Assembly (NCBI RefSeq): GCF_005434915.1
Contig: NZ_SKCG01000002.1
Location: forward strand, 868,948 to 932,947
Direction of reading: 5' to 3'
From: Aurantiacibacter suaedae
GTDB lineage: Bacteria; Pseudomonadota; Alphaproteobacteria; Sphingomonadales; Sphingomonadaceae
Length of the DNA stretch: 64,000 bases
Of the stretch, positions 8,850 through 18,209 are shown in pieces. The notes below the pieces were generated by a model, which saw nothing but the letters and a program-made list of their open reading frames with translations, ran no database searches and was not told the origin of the DNA. How positions within the stretch are numbered: position 1 is the stretch's first letter; the number at the start of each line of letters is the position of its first letter. A program made the translations under genes and the position numbers.

Positions 8850-9548
8850 CTAGCCCTTCACGCTATCGGCAAAGGCGATGCCGAACTTCGGGTGCGCGAA
8901 GTGCATCGGTACGTCCTGCCGATATGGCCAGGTTTCGCGGTGCTGCTCGGGCGGAAGCAGGCGGTCGGGGCCGAGCGGATCTTCGGGGAAGGTCTTGGCG
9001 GCTGGCTGCAGGTGTGCGGTGGTGTGCGCCCAGCCGTTTTCATAGTCGCCCTGCCACTGCATCATGTAATCAAGCCGCTGGATCTTCCACACGCCGTCGA
9101 CCTTCACATAGTCGTTCTCGTAGATGCCTGCTTCCATGAACTGCTGCGGCATGAACTCTTCCTTGGTGTCCTGGAAGTCGTCGTGCCAGCCGCCAAGCAG
9201 GATGCCATGAAAGCGGCCCTTGGCACTCTTGCCATCGGGGGCGACGGTGATGATGTCCTGCATCTGGAAATGATCGAGCAGCAGGCCGTTGACCGGGCCG
9301 GGCTTGCCGCCTGTGAAGCGCCCGGCGATCCAGTCGCCATAGAGACGCTTCACGCCGGCATGGCCGACATATTCCCCCGAGAGAAACACCACGCACCCAT
9401 CGTCGGAAAACAGCTCGGCCACGTCGTCGGGGCGGTTGAAGTCGATGTAGTAGCCGTAGGCCCAGTGCAGGCGGCGGATCGCGGCCATGTCTTCCAGTTC
9501 GGTGACGCGCTTCTCCAGCGCGGCGAGACGGCCTTCGGTGTCGCTCAT
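8850..9548 (-). CDS. SnoaL/NTF2-like protein
   Basis: A 232-residue protein. It starts with a short coiled-coil-like segment (LAALEKRVTELEDMAAIRRLHWAYGYYID) and then has a SnoaL_4-type fold with a cone-shaped pocket (RPDDVAELFSDD, a GI-type mid strand and IYENDYVKVDGVWKI). Members include dehydratases and dioxygenase-type small subunits, and many sit with aromatic or steroid catabolic genes. The ATG at 9548 was chosen because it has a strong ribosome site (AGGGAGAGAG); the frame continues upstream without coding character. It is 73 bp from the divergent SDR gene, so the two probably share a control region. The specific reaction is unknown. Confidence 0.75.
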   Translation of the reverse strand: MSDTEGRLAALEKRVTELEDMAAIRRLHWAYGYYIDFNRPDDVAELFSDDGCVVFLSGEYVGHAGVKRLYGDWIAGRFTGGKPGPVNGLLLDHFQMQDIITVAPDGKSAKGRFHGILLGGWHDDFQDTKEEFMPQQFMEAGIYENDYVKVDGVWKIQRLDYMMQWQGDYENGWAHTTAHLQPAAKTFPEDPLGPDRLLPPEQHRETWPYRQDVPMHFAHPKFGIAFADSVKG

Positions 9549-9621
9549 ATCGACTCTCTCCCTTATTGATCTATGGTGATTCCTAACGGATGATACGATC
9601 ATGGCGAGAGGAAAATTGACG

Positions 9622-10575
9622 ATGTCCGAAACTGCTGCGTTGAACGGTGCCGACTTCCGGAGCGAGTGGGAAGGGCGGGTCGCCTTCATCACCGGAGCCG
9701 CGAACGGGATCGGCCTCGGCACCGCACAGGCCTTCGCCGATGCCGGGATGAAGCTCGCGCTGTCCTATCGCAACGAGGACGACCGCGCCGCCACCGAGCA
9801 GTGGTTCGCCTCGCACAGCCACGCAAAGCCGCTGTTCATCAAACTTGACGTGACCGACCGCGCAGGCTTTGCCGCTGCCGCCGATGAGGTGGAGAAGACC
9901 TTCGGCGAAGTGCATGTGCTGGTCAACAACGCGGGCGTCTCGGTGTTCGGCCCCACTGACGAGGCGAGCTACGACGACTTCGACTGGATCATGAACGTGA
10001 ACTTCGGCGGCAACGTCAACGGGATCGTGTCCTTCCTGCCCAAGATCAAGGTCGCCTCGGGCCGCCGGCATGTGGTGAATGTGGCCTCGATGGCGGCCTT
10101 CCTGCCGGGTCCGCAGGCGGGCATTTACACCGCCAGCAAGTTCGCCGTTCGCGGCCTGACCGAGAGCCTGCGCTACAATCTCGCACCGCACGGGATCGGC
10201 TGCTCGCTGTGCTGCCCCGCGCTCACCCGCACCAATGCCTGGAAGAGCGCGCAGAAGCGGCCCGACGATTTTGCTGAAAGCGGGTTTGCCCCGGCCAAGG
10301 AAGGCGAGCTGGAGCAATTCGGCACGGCTTTTGAGGAGGGCATGGACCCCTACGAGGTCGGCGCGAAGATCCTGCGCGGGATGACGCGGCAAGACGGCCT
10401 CATTCTCACCCACCCCGAGCACGGGGTCGACTTCGCCGAGGAATATATGAAGCAGGTGAAGGCGTTGCCGATCGAGGCCTGTCCTCCCGGCCGCGCCCGG
10501 ATCGAGCAGCTGCGCCGCGATGCGATGCGGGCGGCCGATGAGGGGCTGGTCATCGCGATGGACGACCTGACCTGA
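9622..10575 (+). CDS. Short-chain dehydrogenase/reductase
   Basis: A 317-residue NAD(P)-dependent oxidoreductase of the classical SDR type. It has the TGxxxGIG cofactor motif (ITGAANGIGLG) near residue 30, NNAG near 105 and the catalytic YxxxK (YTASK) near 170 with an upstream serine. The C-terminal extension beyond the Rossmann core is about 60 residues longer than usual. The ATG at 9622 is preferred to an ATG seven codons earlier because GAGAGGAAA is well placed before it. It is divergent from the NTF2-like gene, and the pair with the LigW-like enzyme suggests a short catabolic route for an aromatic or alicyclic compound; the substrate cannot be inferred. Confidence 0.85.
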   Translation: MSETAALNGADFRSEWEGRVAFITGAANGIGLGTAQAFADAGMKLALSYRNEDDRAATEQWFASHSHAKPLFIKLDVTDRAGFAAAADEVEKTFGEVHVLVNNAGVSVFGPTDEASYDDFDWIMNVNFGGNVNGIVSFLPKIKVASGRRHVVNVASMAAFLPGPQAGIYTASKFAVRGLTESLRYNLAPHGIGCSLCCPALTRTNAWKSAQKRPDDFAESGFAPAKEGELEQFGTAFEEGMDPYEVGAKILRGMTRQDGLILTHPEHGVDFAEEYMKQVKALPIEACPPGRARIEQLRRDAMRAADEGLVIAMDDLT

Positions 10576-10638
10576 CCGCTGGACGCTGGCGTCGATTGCG
10601 GTAAGCTGCACGCGTAGCAGTCGCCCGGGAGAACAGTT

Positions 10639-11505
10639 ATGTGTACGCAGGATCAGGTCGCCAAAATGCCCGCCGTCAATCGCCGCCAGTTCGCGGCGCT
10701 CGGTGCCAGCGGCGCGCTTGCCGCCTGCACCCCGATGGACGCCACCGGCGCCACCGCCTCGGGACTTACCGAGCGCACCGTGACTTTCGCCGCGCCCGGC
10801 GGCACCTTCGATGGCGTGTTCATCCATCCCGCCGAGGGCAGGCACCCCGCGGTGATCCTGTGGCCCGATATTGCGGGCCTGCGTCCCGCAAAGGTGATGA
10901 TGGGGCGCAGGCTGGCCGAGGCAGGCTATGCTGTGCTCGTCGCCAATCCCTATTATCGCTCGGTCTCTGGCCAGCAGTTCGAAGACTTCGACGCCTGGCG
11001 CAATGGCGGCGCGATGGAGGCGGTGGCTCCCTGGCGCGAGAAGAACACGCCTGAAGCGGTTGCGGAAACCGCGGCTGCGGTGGTCGACTGGCTCGATGCG
11101 CAGGATGCGGTCGATACCGAACGCGGAATCGGCAATCAGGGCTATTGCATGACCGGCGGCTGGACCATCATCTCCGCTGCTGCCGTGCCCGGCCGGATCA
11201 AGGCCGCCGCGAGCTTCCACGGCGGCGGGCTTGTCGGCGAGCATGAGAACTCGCCGGTCAACCTGCTCGAAGACATGGCCAGCGATGCCGGCGCGCTGAT
11301 CGCCATCGCCAAGAACGACGATGCCAATGCGCCAGGCGACAAGGAAGCGCTCAAGGCGGCGGGCGAGGCGGCGGCGGCCGATGTCACTGTAGAGGTCTAT
11401 CAGGGCGACCACGGCTGGACCGTGCTCGACAGCCCGGTCTATCTCGAAGCCGAGGCCGAGCGCGCCTGGGCCGCGCTGCTGGTGCTTTACGCCGACAAGC
11501 TTTGA
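10639..11505 (+). CDS. Exported dienelactone hydrolase family protein
   Basis: A 288-residue alpha/beta hydrolase with the dienelactone-hydrolase nucleophile elbow GYCMTG (Cys in place of Ser) near residue 170 and a C-terminal GDHGW giving the catalytic His. The N-terminus is unusual for the family: NRRQFAALGASGALAAC carries a twin-arginine motif followed by a lipobox-like LAAC. The enzyme is therefore probably exported folded and perhaps lipid-anchored, whereas classical dienelactone hydrolases are cytoplasmic. The start at 10639 has GGGAGAA upstream; an internal ATG ten codons in would still retain the twin arginines. The substrate is unknown (lactone or ester). Confidence 0.85.
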   Translation: MCTQDQVAKMPAVNRRQFAALGASGALAACTPMDATGATASGLTERTVTFAAPGGTFDGVFIHPAEGRHPAVILWPDIAGLRPAKVMMGRRLAEAGYAVLVANPYYRSVSGQQFEDFDAWRNGGAMEAVAPWREKNTPEAVAETAAAVVDWLDAQDAVDTERGIGNQGYCMTGGWTIISAAAVPGRIKAAASFHGGGLVGEHENSPVNLLEDMASDAGALIAIAKNDDANAPGDKEALKAAGEAAAADVTVEVYQGDHGWTVLDSPVYLEAEAERAWAALLVLYADKL

Positions 11506-11612
11506 GCCAACCGGCAACTTGCGCAAGATCAAAGTTAGCACCCTAACGACGCCCTATCGCCAGTCGAGATCGGGGGTGCAGTCGCACCCCTTGACTGACG
11601 AGGGGATTGATT

Positions 11613-12143
11613 ATGCGCATTGCCGTTCTTGCCACACTGACCGCCACCACCCTGCTTGCCGCCTGCTCGGGCGGGGCCGATCCCGATGATGTGATCGCCA
11701 CCATCCGCGCCACCGAACAGGCGCAGCTCGACGCGATCGCGTCAGACGATCTGGTCGGTATTGCCCGGCTCTATGCTGACGATGCCGTGCTGGTGCGGCC
11801 CGATGGAACACGGCTGCTGGGCGGCGCTGCCATTGCCGATGGCTATGGCGACCTTATTGCCGACCCGGCCTTCCACATCGAGGTAAGCCCGGCGAACGGA
11901 TGGGCCGCGACCAGCGAAGATTTGGCCACGCTTGCCTCCAACGTCGATATTACCACGACCGATCCCGAAACCGGCGAACCGGTAACCGAGCAGATGATAA
12001 GCCAGACCGTGTGGACGCGGCAATCAGGCGGGACGTGGATGATTCGTTCGGCCATCAATGTGCCGCGCACCAGCGGCCAGGCAGAGCCTACCGCGGAAAC
12101 CTCGGTTGAGGCGGCCGAAGCCGCTGCCCCTCGCGAAAGCTGA
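11613..12143 (+). CDS. Lipoprotein with SnoaL/DUF4440-like fold
   Basis: A 176-residue protein with a lipoprotein signal (IAVLATLTATTLLAAC) and an NTF2-like domain (QAQLDAIASDDLVGIARLYADDAVLVRPDG, then a final strand of the form WMIRSAINV). The C-terminal 30 residues are Ala/Glu/Thr-rich and probably disordered. The ATG at 11613 follows GAGGGG at good spacing and is preferred to an in-frame TTG two codons earlier. Proteins like this are common in sphingomonad envelopes and have no assigned function. It stands between a hydrolase and a chemoreceptor with no clear operon link. Confidence 0.75.
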   Translation: MRIAVLATLTATTLLAACSGGADPDDVIATIRATEQAQLDAIASDDLVGIARLYADDAVLVRPDGTRLLGGAAIADGYGDLIADPAFHIEVSPANGWAATSEDLATLASNVDITTTDPETGEPVTEQMISQTVWTRQSGGTWMIRSAINVPRTSGQAEPTAETSVEAAEAAAPRES

Positions 12144-12308
12144 CTTTTCCGGGAAATCAGGCAGCGCCTAGTTAACGAGGGGTTGACCGCGGATAGCCGT
12201 TTTCTGCCGAAGCGCTGGTCAGTCACCTTGAACAGGCTTTGGTCTAGTAGCCTTGCACGAATGTAAGTCGCCGCCGACGGGGGTGCGTTAAAAAGTGCGA
12301 GGAATCGG

Positions 12309-14177
12309 ATGAACAATTACGATCGCGGTTTTGCGGGTTGGTTGGCCAGCAAGTCAATCTCCAAGCGGCTGGGCTTCCAGGCGATGGCAGCAGTCGTGCT
12401 CGGCGTTGTCTTGATCGCGGCTGTCGGGATCGGCTCCTGGCTTACCTACAAGATGACGATAAAGGACGACGCCTACTCGCAGGCGGCGCTCCAATCGGCC
12501 CTGCTTGAAAAGGACTTCGCTTCGCTCGAGCGCGATGCCTTCAAGTATGCTCTCGTGCGCGACAGCGAAACCGGGAACGGTTTCCGCAGCAACTTTGCCG
12601 ATATGCACACCTCCATCAGCGAAGCGCGCGCTGTGGTTCAGTCTGATATGGTGTCCCAGCTCGATGAGGTCGAACAGCTGGTCGATACCTACGGAGAAAC
12701 CGTTGACAGGCTAGTTGGTGGCAATCTCGCTGACGGTCTTGGCGTGACGCGCATCATGGACGCGGGTGCCAACGTCGACAATGCGATCGAAGTTGTGCGC
12801 GATGAGGAAATTGCGCGTGCCGATGCGATTACGGATGAGCAGCACAAACTCGCACTGGCCGTGGTCATAGCCACCGTGCTCATCATGGTAATCTCCTGCG
12901 CCGTCCAGATTTTCCTGGCCGGGCTCATCAAGCGCCTGATTGGCGGAGAAACCGGTGCGCTGATCGGCTCGATCGGCCAGATCGAGGCCGGAAACCTCAC
13001 GACTCGTGTGCCTCATCTCGACCGGACCGACGAGATCGGCGAACTGGCCCGCGCCAGTGAGCGCCTGCGCGACGCGCGCGTGGGCCAGGCCAAGAAGGAG
13101 CAGGAAACCCAGCACATGGTCGAAGCCTTCGGCGAATGCCTTGGCCAGATGACCAAGGGCGACCTGACCGTGAGCCTACCTGAACTGGGTGCAGACTATG
13201 CTGTCCTGCGTGCAAGCTTCAACGAGACCGTCAAGCAGCTGCACGAGACGATGAACTCGGTCTCAGCCTCGGCGGGTTCGGTTCGCAGCGGATCGATGGA
13301 AATCCGTCAGGCATCGGACGACCTGGCTGCGCGTAACGAGAAGCAGGCTGCAGAGCTGAGCCGGATCACCGAATCGGTGGTCACGATCAGCGACGGCATG
13401 GCCACGTCGGCTGCTTCGGCCGACACCGCCGCTCGCAATGTCGATGCGGCGATGACCGAAGCGCGCGGCGGCGGCGAGATCGTTGCCCGCGCCGTCACCG
13501 CGATGGACACCATCGAAAGCTCGACCAAGCAGATCGGCAACATCATCACCGTGATCGACGGCTTCAGCTTCCAGACCAGCTTGCTGGCCCTGAACGCGGG
13601 CGTCGAGGCGGCGCGCGCAGGTGAGGTGGGACGCGGTTTCGCCGTCGTCGCCAACGAGGTGCGCGACCTGGCCCAGCGTTCGAGCGAGGCCGCCGAGGAG
13701 ATCCGCCAGCTGATCAACAGCTCAATCGCCGAGGTGGCGAGCGGCGCCCAGCTCGTGCGCGATACCGGCACGGCGCTTGACCAGATCATCCAGCGCATTG
13801 CCGATGTCGCCACCACGGCGAACGAGATCAGCCAGGCTCTGTCGAGCCACGCCGGCAGCCTTGAAAATGCCAAGTCGGCGATGGGTGAGATCGACCGGTC
13901 TACGCACCAGAACGCTGCCATGGCCGAACAGTCGAACGCGGCGGCCCGTCAGCTTGCGTCCGAGGCCGATAACCTGACCCAGCTTGTGACCCAGTTCCGC
14001 CTGTCGGGCTCTAACGCGAGCGTGCTGGCGGACATGGCTGCCGAGCGTATGAACCGCGAAAGCGCGGTTGCGCGACCGGCACCTCGGGCTCCGACGGCTG
14101 TGCCGGCGGTCAGCGGCAACCTCGCGCTCGCGGTCGAGCCGGAGGTCGCCGACGATCAGGACTGGTCCGAGTTCTGA
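12309..14177 (+). CDS. Methyl-accepting chemotaxis protein
   Basis: A 622-residue transmembrane chemoreceptor. TM1 lies near residues 25-50 and TM2 near 178-205, enclosing a mostly helical periplasmic sensor of about 130 residues. A HAMP domain follows, then a second HAMP-like segment (about 265-320) and a long signalling helix. The hairpin tip carries [32 protein letters not shown], the CheA/CheW contact region. The protein ends DDQDWSEF, which fits the xWxxF tether used to recruit CheR and CheB, so it is probably an efficiently adapting receptor. The sensor is too divergent to name a ligand. An outer-membrane channel gene follows 60 bp downstream on the same strand. Confidence 0.92.
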   Translation: MNNYDRGFAGWLASKSISKRLGFQAMAAVVLGVVLIAAVGIGSWLTYKMTIKDDAYSQAALQSALLEKDFASLERDAFKYALVRDSETGNGFRSNFADMHTSISEARAVVQSDMVSQLDEVEQLVDTYGETVDRLVGGNLADGLGVTRIMDAGANVDNAIEVVRDEEIARADAITDEQHKLALAVVIATVLIMVISCAVQIFLAGLIKRLIGGETGALIGSIGQIEAGNLTTRVPHLDRTDEIGELARASERLRDARVGQAKKEQETQHMVEAFGECLGQMTKGDLTVSLPELGADYAVLRASFNETVKQLHETMNSVSASAGSVRSGSMEIRQASDDLAARNEKQAAELSRITESVVTISDGMATSAASADTAARNVDAAMTEARGGGEIVARAVTAMDTIESSTKQIGNIITVIDGFSFQTSLLALNAGVEAARAGEVGRGFAVVANEVRDLAQRSSEAAEEIRQLINSSIAEVASGAQLVRDTGTALDQIIQRIADVATTANEISQALSSHAGSLENAKSAMGEIDRSTHQNAAMAEQSNAAARQLASEADNLTQLVTQFRLSGSNASVLADMAAERMNRESAVARPAPRAPTAVPAVSGNLALAVEPEVADDQDWSEF

Positions 14178-14237
14178 GCCAGGCCGGGTAACCGACGACT
14201 ACACAATTACAGGGCCGAAAGGCCGAAGGATGTGACC

Positions 14238-15575
14238 ATGATACCTTGCGGTACCCGCAGGCTTGCGCCTGCGCTTGCAATCCCTGCCGCCCTGCTGGCT
14301 GCCACCCCTGCAGTGGCACAGGAAGAGGCGACCGGTTTCGACCTCGAAGGCAGCATTCGCGTGCGCTACGAGGCGATGGACGGGAACTATCGCCCCGGCG
14401 GGGTGGAAAACGACGACATCGTGCTGATGCGCAGCTTGCTGAAGGGCACCTACAGCTGGGACGGCTTCCGGATCGGCGCGACGGTACAGGATTCGCGCGG
14501 CTATGCCAACGACCTGGCCACCCCTATCGGCTCGTCAGACATCAACGCGCTGGAAGTGATCGAGCTTTACGCCGCGCTCGATATCACCGAGAACACCACC
14601 TTCACCATCGGTCGGCAGACGCTTGATCTGGGATCCAAGCGGCTGATCGGCAATCCGAACTTCCGCAACGCGGCCAACGGGTTCACCGGTGCGCGGCTCG
14701 ACTGGTCGGGCTCAGGTGAGTTCACGGCCTTCTATATGCTGCCGCAGCAGCGCCTGCCCTCGGACGCGGAAGGCGTGGTCGACAACGAGGTGGAATGGGA
14801 TCGCGAGAGCATCGACCTCGCGCTTTGGGGCGCTTTCTACAGCCGTCCGCTGAAGGACGACCTCGCGCTGGAAACCTATGTCTATGTGCTGGATGAAAAT
14901 GATGCACCTGGCATCGCAACGCGCAACCGTCACCTGATCACGCCGGGTGCCCGGCTGGTCAGCGATGGGGGACGCGGCAAGCCCGATGTGGAGCTGGAAG
15001 CAGCCTACCAGTTCGGCAACATCCGCACCGGCTCGTCGGCCACGGCGCCAGAGGTCGATGTCGACGCCTGGACGCTTCACGCCGAAGTCGGCTACACCTT
15101 CGACAGCGCGGTCAAGCCTCGCCTCTCGGTTTTCTATGATGTGGCCACTGGCGATGATCCGGACAGCGCCGATTACAACGCCTTCGATCCGCTGTTCGGC
15201 CCGCGCTATGGCGACTGGGGGCCGAGCGCGCTGTTCGGACCGCTTGGACGCAAGAACATCTCCAGCCTCGGCGCGCAGCTTGAGGCGAAATTCTCCTCGC
15301 GGGTCGATGCCCAGGTGCAGTATCGCCGTGCCTGGCTGGAGGAGGCGACCGATGCATTCTCCTATACCAAGGTGCGCGATGCCACTGGCGCTTCGGGCTC
15401 CGATGCCGGATCGCAGCTGCAGGGCCGCCTGCGCTGGTGGATCATTCCGGGGCTGCTGCGTAACGAGCTGGGCGGCGGCGTGCTGTTCAAGGGCGATTTC
15501 TTCGATACCGCGCCCAACGCCAATGGCTTCGGCAACACGCAGTACGGCTATAGCGCTCTCGAACTGAGCTTCTGA
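14238..15575 (+). CDS. Alginate-export/AlgE-like outer-membrane channel
   Basis: A 445-residue beta-barrel protein with a signal peptide (AALLAATPAVAQ) and the alginate_exp pattern: EGSIRVRYEAMDGNYRP, FTIGRQTLDLGSKRLIGN with FRNAANGFTGARLDW, and a C-terminal aromatic strand ending LELSF. The family includes AlgE and many porin-like channels for small organic molecules in proteobacteria. The ATG at 14238 is preferred over a GTG two codons upstream because GAAGGA is better spaced. No alginate genes are present, so a general or substrate-specific channel role is more likely. It follows the chemoreceptor closely, a pairing that could couple sensing and uptake, but this is inference. Confidence 0.8.
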   Translation: MIPCGTRRLAPALAIPAALLAATPAVAQEEATGFDLEGSIRVRYEAMDGNYRPGGVENDDIVLMRSLLKGTYSWDGFRIGATVQDSRGYANDLATPIGSSDINALEVIELYAALDITENTTFTIGRQTLDLGSKRLIGNPNFRNAANGFTGARLDWSGSGEFTAFYMLPQQRLPSDAEGVVDNEVEWDRESIDLALWGAFYSRPLKDDLALETYVYVLDENDAPGIATRNRHLITPGARLVSDGGRGKPDVELEAAYQFGNIRTGSSATAPEVDVDAWTLHAEVGYTFDSAVKPRLSVFYDVATGDDPDSADYNAFDPLFGPRYGDWGPSALFGPLGRKNISSLGAQLEAKFSSRVDAQVQYRRAWLEEATDAFSYTKVRDATGASGSDAGSQLQGRLRWWIIPGLLRNELGGGVLFKGDFFDTAPNANGFGNTQYGYSALELSF

Positions 15576-15633
15576 TCGTAGCGAGAATCGCTCGCTGCCA
15601 GCGGCGGGACGTTCGCTTCGCAAGATAAAACGC

Positions 15634-15683
15634 AAGCGAGCCAAGCAGTTACCGGCCCCGAACCGGAGCTGCCTGGCTCGCTT
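15634..15683 (+). terminator. Long hairpin after the channel gene
   Basis: Perfect 10-bp arms AAGCGAGCCA (15634-15643) and 15674-15683 around a 30-nt loop, 58 bp past the channel gene stop. There is no T-run, so it is a weak terminator candidate or an mRNA 3'-end stabiliser. Confidence 0.4.
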
Positions 15684-15829
15684 CGTCGTGCGTGCGGCAC
15701 AGAAGCTGCTTTTTGGTCTTTCTCCCTGCCCGTCCTGTCGCTGGCGCGATTGCACATCCCCGCGGGCCTGCTCAACTCAGACCAACCGGGCGCCAGTAGC
15801 CCGCACGGTCCAGACCAAGGAGTGAAAAT

Positions 15830-16180
15830 ATGAAGACTTTCGTGACACTTGCCGCCGGTGGTTTGCTGCTCGCGTCGCCAGCAGTCGCGCAGATGGCGGA
15901 CAGCACAGCGGGCGCCCAAGCGCCGATGACGGATGCTGCCAGCTTCACTGACGAGGAAATCGGCATATATGCCGAGGCCGCGGTTGAGATCAGCGAGCTG
16001 CATGGCGATGCTTCGCTCGATGCCGAGGCACGCCAGAACGCCGCTCTCGCGGTGCTCGAACAGAGCGGGCTTGCGCCGCAACGATTCAACGAAATCTCCG
16101 ATGCCGCCCGCAGTAATCCGGAGCTTGCGCAGCGCGTCCAGCTTGCGATTGCCAGCGCACAGGGCGATCCGGGCGCCTGA
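15830..16180 (+). CDS. Small exported DUF4168-like protein
   Basis: A 116-residue protein with a signal peptide (VTLAAGGLLLASPAVAQ). Its helical mature part fits DUF4168: FTDEEIGIYAEAAVEI, then LAPQRFNEISDAARSNPEL near the C-terminus. The start follows CAAGGAGTG, a good ribosome site. DUF4168 proteins are small periplasmic proteins of unknown function. It is monocistronic, ending in a strong terminator at 16225-16267. Confidence 0.65.
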   Translation: MKTFVTLAAGGLLLASPAVAQMADSTAGAQAPMTDAASFTDEEIGIYAEAAVEISELHGDASLDAEARQNAALAVLEQSGLAPQRFNEISDAARSNPELAQRVQLAIASAQGDPGA

Positions 16181-16224
16181 GGCCAACTCCTTCATATGCC
16201 GCGCGCCAGCACCCCTGCGCGGCT

Positions 16225-16267
16225 GCGGGCACCGGGCGACATATCGCGCCTGGTGCCCGCTTTTTTT
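16225..16267 (+). terminator. Intrinsic terminator
   Basis: Nine-bp stem GCGGGCACC (16225-16233) with 16252-16260, followed directly by seven T residues. It ends the DUF4168-like gene just before the convergent CmcJ-like gene. Confidence 0.9.
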
Positions 16268-16269
16268 GC

Positions 16270-17073
16270 TCAGCCGAACCAATATGTCGTGCCCCGCATT
16301 TCCAGGCTGATCCGCGCTGGGGCGTCCGGCCCTGCCAGCGGATTATCGAAAGCGCCGTGCGGCATTAGCTGCGCGCGGGCCGGGTCGCTTTCGCTGGTCT
16401 TGAACACCAGCGCTTCTCCGCGGTGCATGTTTGCATAGTAAAACCAGCGATGCGCCGGGTTGTGCGCGAGCAGATAGTTGGCAAAGCCCCACTCAGCGCT
16501 GCCGTCGAGCGGGTCGAAGATCGCCTCGCAATCGATCAGGTCTTCGGGCGCGAGCGAGCCAAAGTCGCATAGCCCCAGCGGCACATCCTGCGGCGGATCA
16601 CTTAGCACCCGCCAAACATTGTATTGCGCGCTGCGGACCACGGTCTTGCCCCGCGGTGCGGCCTTTTCGCGCATGGCGGCGGCGGCCTCTTTCGCCATAT
16701 CGACATGAACGAAGCGCGCGGGGTGCGAATTGTCGTGCGCCGCGTTCAAGCCTTGCCTTTCGGAAAAGCGCAGGATGCCCATGGGGCTCATCGCAACGTG
16801 ATCGCAGCCGGTGAGCGAGGTCAGCAGCTCGGCAATCTCGCTTGTATGAACGCTTTTGACCGCTTCCATATCAGTGAGGTCGCTCAAGGTGCTTTCGTGC
16901 TCCACTAGCGTGAAACCTTCCACGTCGAGCGAGCAGTCACGCCCGCGCGCATCGCGTATCGTCACCTCTTCCGGCGCCAGCGGCACGAAGTCTTTCTCGT
17001 GCGCGTTGGCGTAGAAGTAGGGCTTCTTTTCGGTCCGCTCGCTATAGCCGATGCGGGCGCGCAGGTCTGTCAT
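16270..17073 (-). CDS. CmcJ/NvfI family oxidoreductase
   Basis: A 267-residue protein resembling the CmcJ/NvfI group (7-alpha-cephem-methoxylase P8-related and asnovolin-type non-heme iron proteins, also found as uncharacterised proteins in proteobacteria). Features seen are FTLVEHESTL, the central NAAHDNSHPARFVHVDM with a histidine/aspartate cluster, and YNVWRVLSDPPQDVPLGLCD. The late WFYYANMHRGEALVFKTSESD is typical of the family. Start at 17073 follows GGGAGAGG; a start five codons earlier is less likely. It is followed upstream by an aldo/keto reductase on the same strand, so the two may form one unit. The reaction in bacteria of this type is not known. Confidence 0.65.
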   Translation of the reverse strand: MTDLRARIGYSERTEKKPYFYANAHEKDFVPLAPEEVTIRDARGRDCSLDVEGFTLVEHESTLSDLTDMEAVKSVHTSEIAELLTSLTGCDHVAMSPMGILRFSERQGLNAAHDNSHPARFVHVDMAKEAAAAMREKAAPRGKTVVRSAQYNVWRVLSDPPQDVPLGLCDFGSLAPEDLIDCEAIFDPLDGSAEWGFANYLLAHNPAHRWFYYANMHRGEALVFKTSESDPARAQLMPHGAFDNPLAGPDAPARISLEMRGTTYWFG

Positions 17074-17109
17074 GCCAGCCTCTCCCAAGACTTGCCGGTA
17101 CGAGGGGCG

Positions 17110-18102
17110 TTATGCGTCCTCGAACTCCTCGGTGTCGATCGTGGGCCGGATCGCTTCGTGATAGCGGTGTCCGTGAACCGTCGAATGGTTGATGATCTCG
17201 CCAGCCTTCGCGATCGCATCGGCAGGAATCTCGACCGTCGCCGCGTGGAAGTTCTCTTCCATATGCGCGATGCTGGTGGTGCCGGGAATGGCGTGAACGT
17301 TATCGCCCTGTTCGAGCACCCAGCGGTTGGCAAGCTGCGCCGGGGCCACGCCCACATCTTTCGCCAGCGCCTCGAACTGCTCGATTACGGCGAGGTTTTT
17401 CGGCCAGTTTTCGGCGTTGAAACGCGGCATCTTGGTGCGCAGGTCTTTCTCTTCCAGCGTGCTCGGATCGCGCAGCGCGCCGCCAAGAGCGCCGCGTCCG
17501 GTGCTGGAAAAGGCGACCAGCGCGATGCCCAGGTCCTTGCAGGTGTCGAGCACGCCCAGTTCGACGTTGCGCGTCCACAGCGAATATTCTGGCTGGACGG
17601 CGGCAACCGGGTGCACCGCATGGGCCTCGCGAATATGCGCGGCAGACCACTCGGACACGCCGTAGGCGCCGATTTTGCCCGCTTCCATTGCCCGCACCAT
17701 CGCACCGACCGAATCAGCAATCGGCACCTTGGGATCGAAGCGGTGCATGTAATAGAGGTCGACATGGTCGGTCTTCAGCCGGGCGAGGCTCTTGTCGAGG
17801 TTCTCGGCAATGCTCTCGGGACTGCAATCGACACCGCGTTTCGGCCCCTCGACCACGATCCCGCACTTGCTCGCAAGCAGGAACTCGTCGCGCCGGTGCA
17901 TGATCGCGTCGGCTAGCAGTTCCTCGTTCTTGCCGCCGCCATAGATGTTGGACGTGTCGAAATGATCGTAACCGAGATCGAGCGCCTTGTTGAGCAGTTC
18001 GACCTTCACCTTGTGCGCGGGCGGGGTGGCGTAGGCCCACGAGAGGTTCATGCAGCCAAGGCCGATGGGATGGACTTCGCGGCCAGCGAGTCTGCGCTTC
18101 AT
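17110..18102 (-). CDS. Aldo/keto reductase
   Basis: A 330-residue NADPH-dependent TIM-barrel oxidoreductase. It shows the AKR signature GYDHFDTSNIYGGGKNEELL with the catalytic Asp and Tyr, the catalytic Lys in LLASKCGI, LARLKTDHVDLYYMHR, GAYGVSEWSA and the cofactor-binding IPGTTS. It looks like the YajO/IolS-type group that reduces aldehydes and ketones. The ATG at 18102 follows AAGGGGA. It is 107 bp from ligC on the same strand. No role in the protocatechuate route is required for it, so its link to ligC may be positional only. Confidence 0.9.
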   Translation of the reverse strand: MKRRLAGREVHPIGLGCMNLSWAYATPPAHKVKVELLNKALDLGYDHFDTSNIYGGGKNEELLADAIMHRRDEFLLASKCGIVVEGPKRGVDCSPESIAENLDKSLARLKTDHVDLYYMHRFDPKVPIADSVGAMVRAMEAGKIGAYGVSEWSAAHIREAHAVHPVAAVQPEYSLWTRNVELGVLDTCKDLGIALVAFSSTGRGALGGALRDPSTLEEKDLRTKMPRFNAENWPKNLAVIEQFEALAKDVGVAPAQLANRWVLEQGDNVHAIPGTTSIAHMEENFHAATVEIPADAIAKAGEIINHSTVHGHRYHEAIRPTIDTEEFEDA

Positions 18103-18209
18103 ATGGATTCCCCTTGGTGTGTGCGTTGCTGTAAACACTTGCGGCCGCGCCACGTCGAGCAGCGCGGCCGCAAAATGGCTTGGTTTACGGGTCTACCCCC
18201 GCGTCAGAA

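Noticed and set aside
9583-11541. A 652-codon open frame on the minus strand opposite the SDR and dienelactone hydrolase genes
   Set aside because: It is a high-GC antisense shadow with no recognisable domain. The plus-strand frames carry clear motifs (TGxxxGIG, YTASK, GYCMTG).
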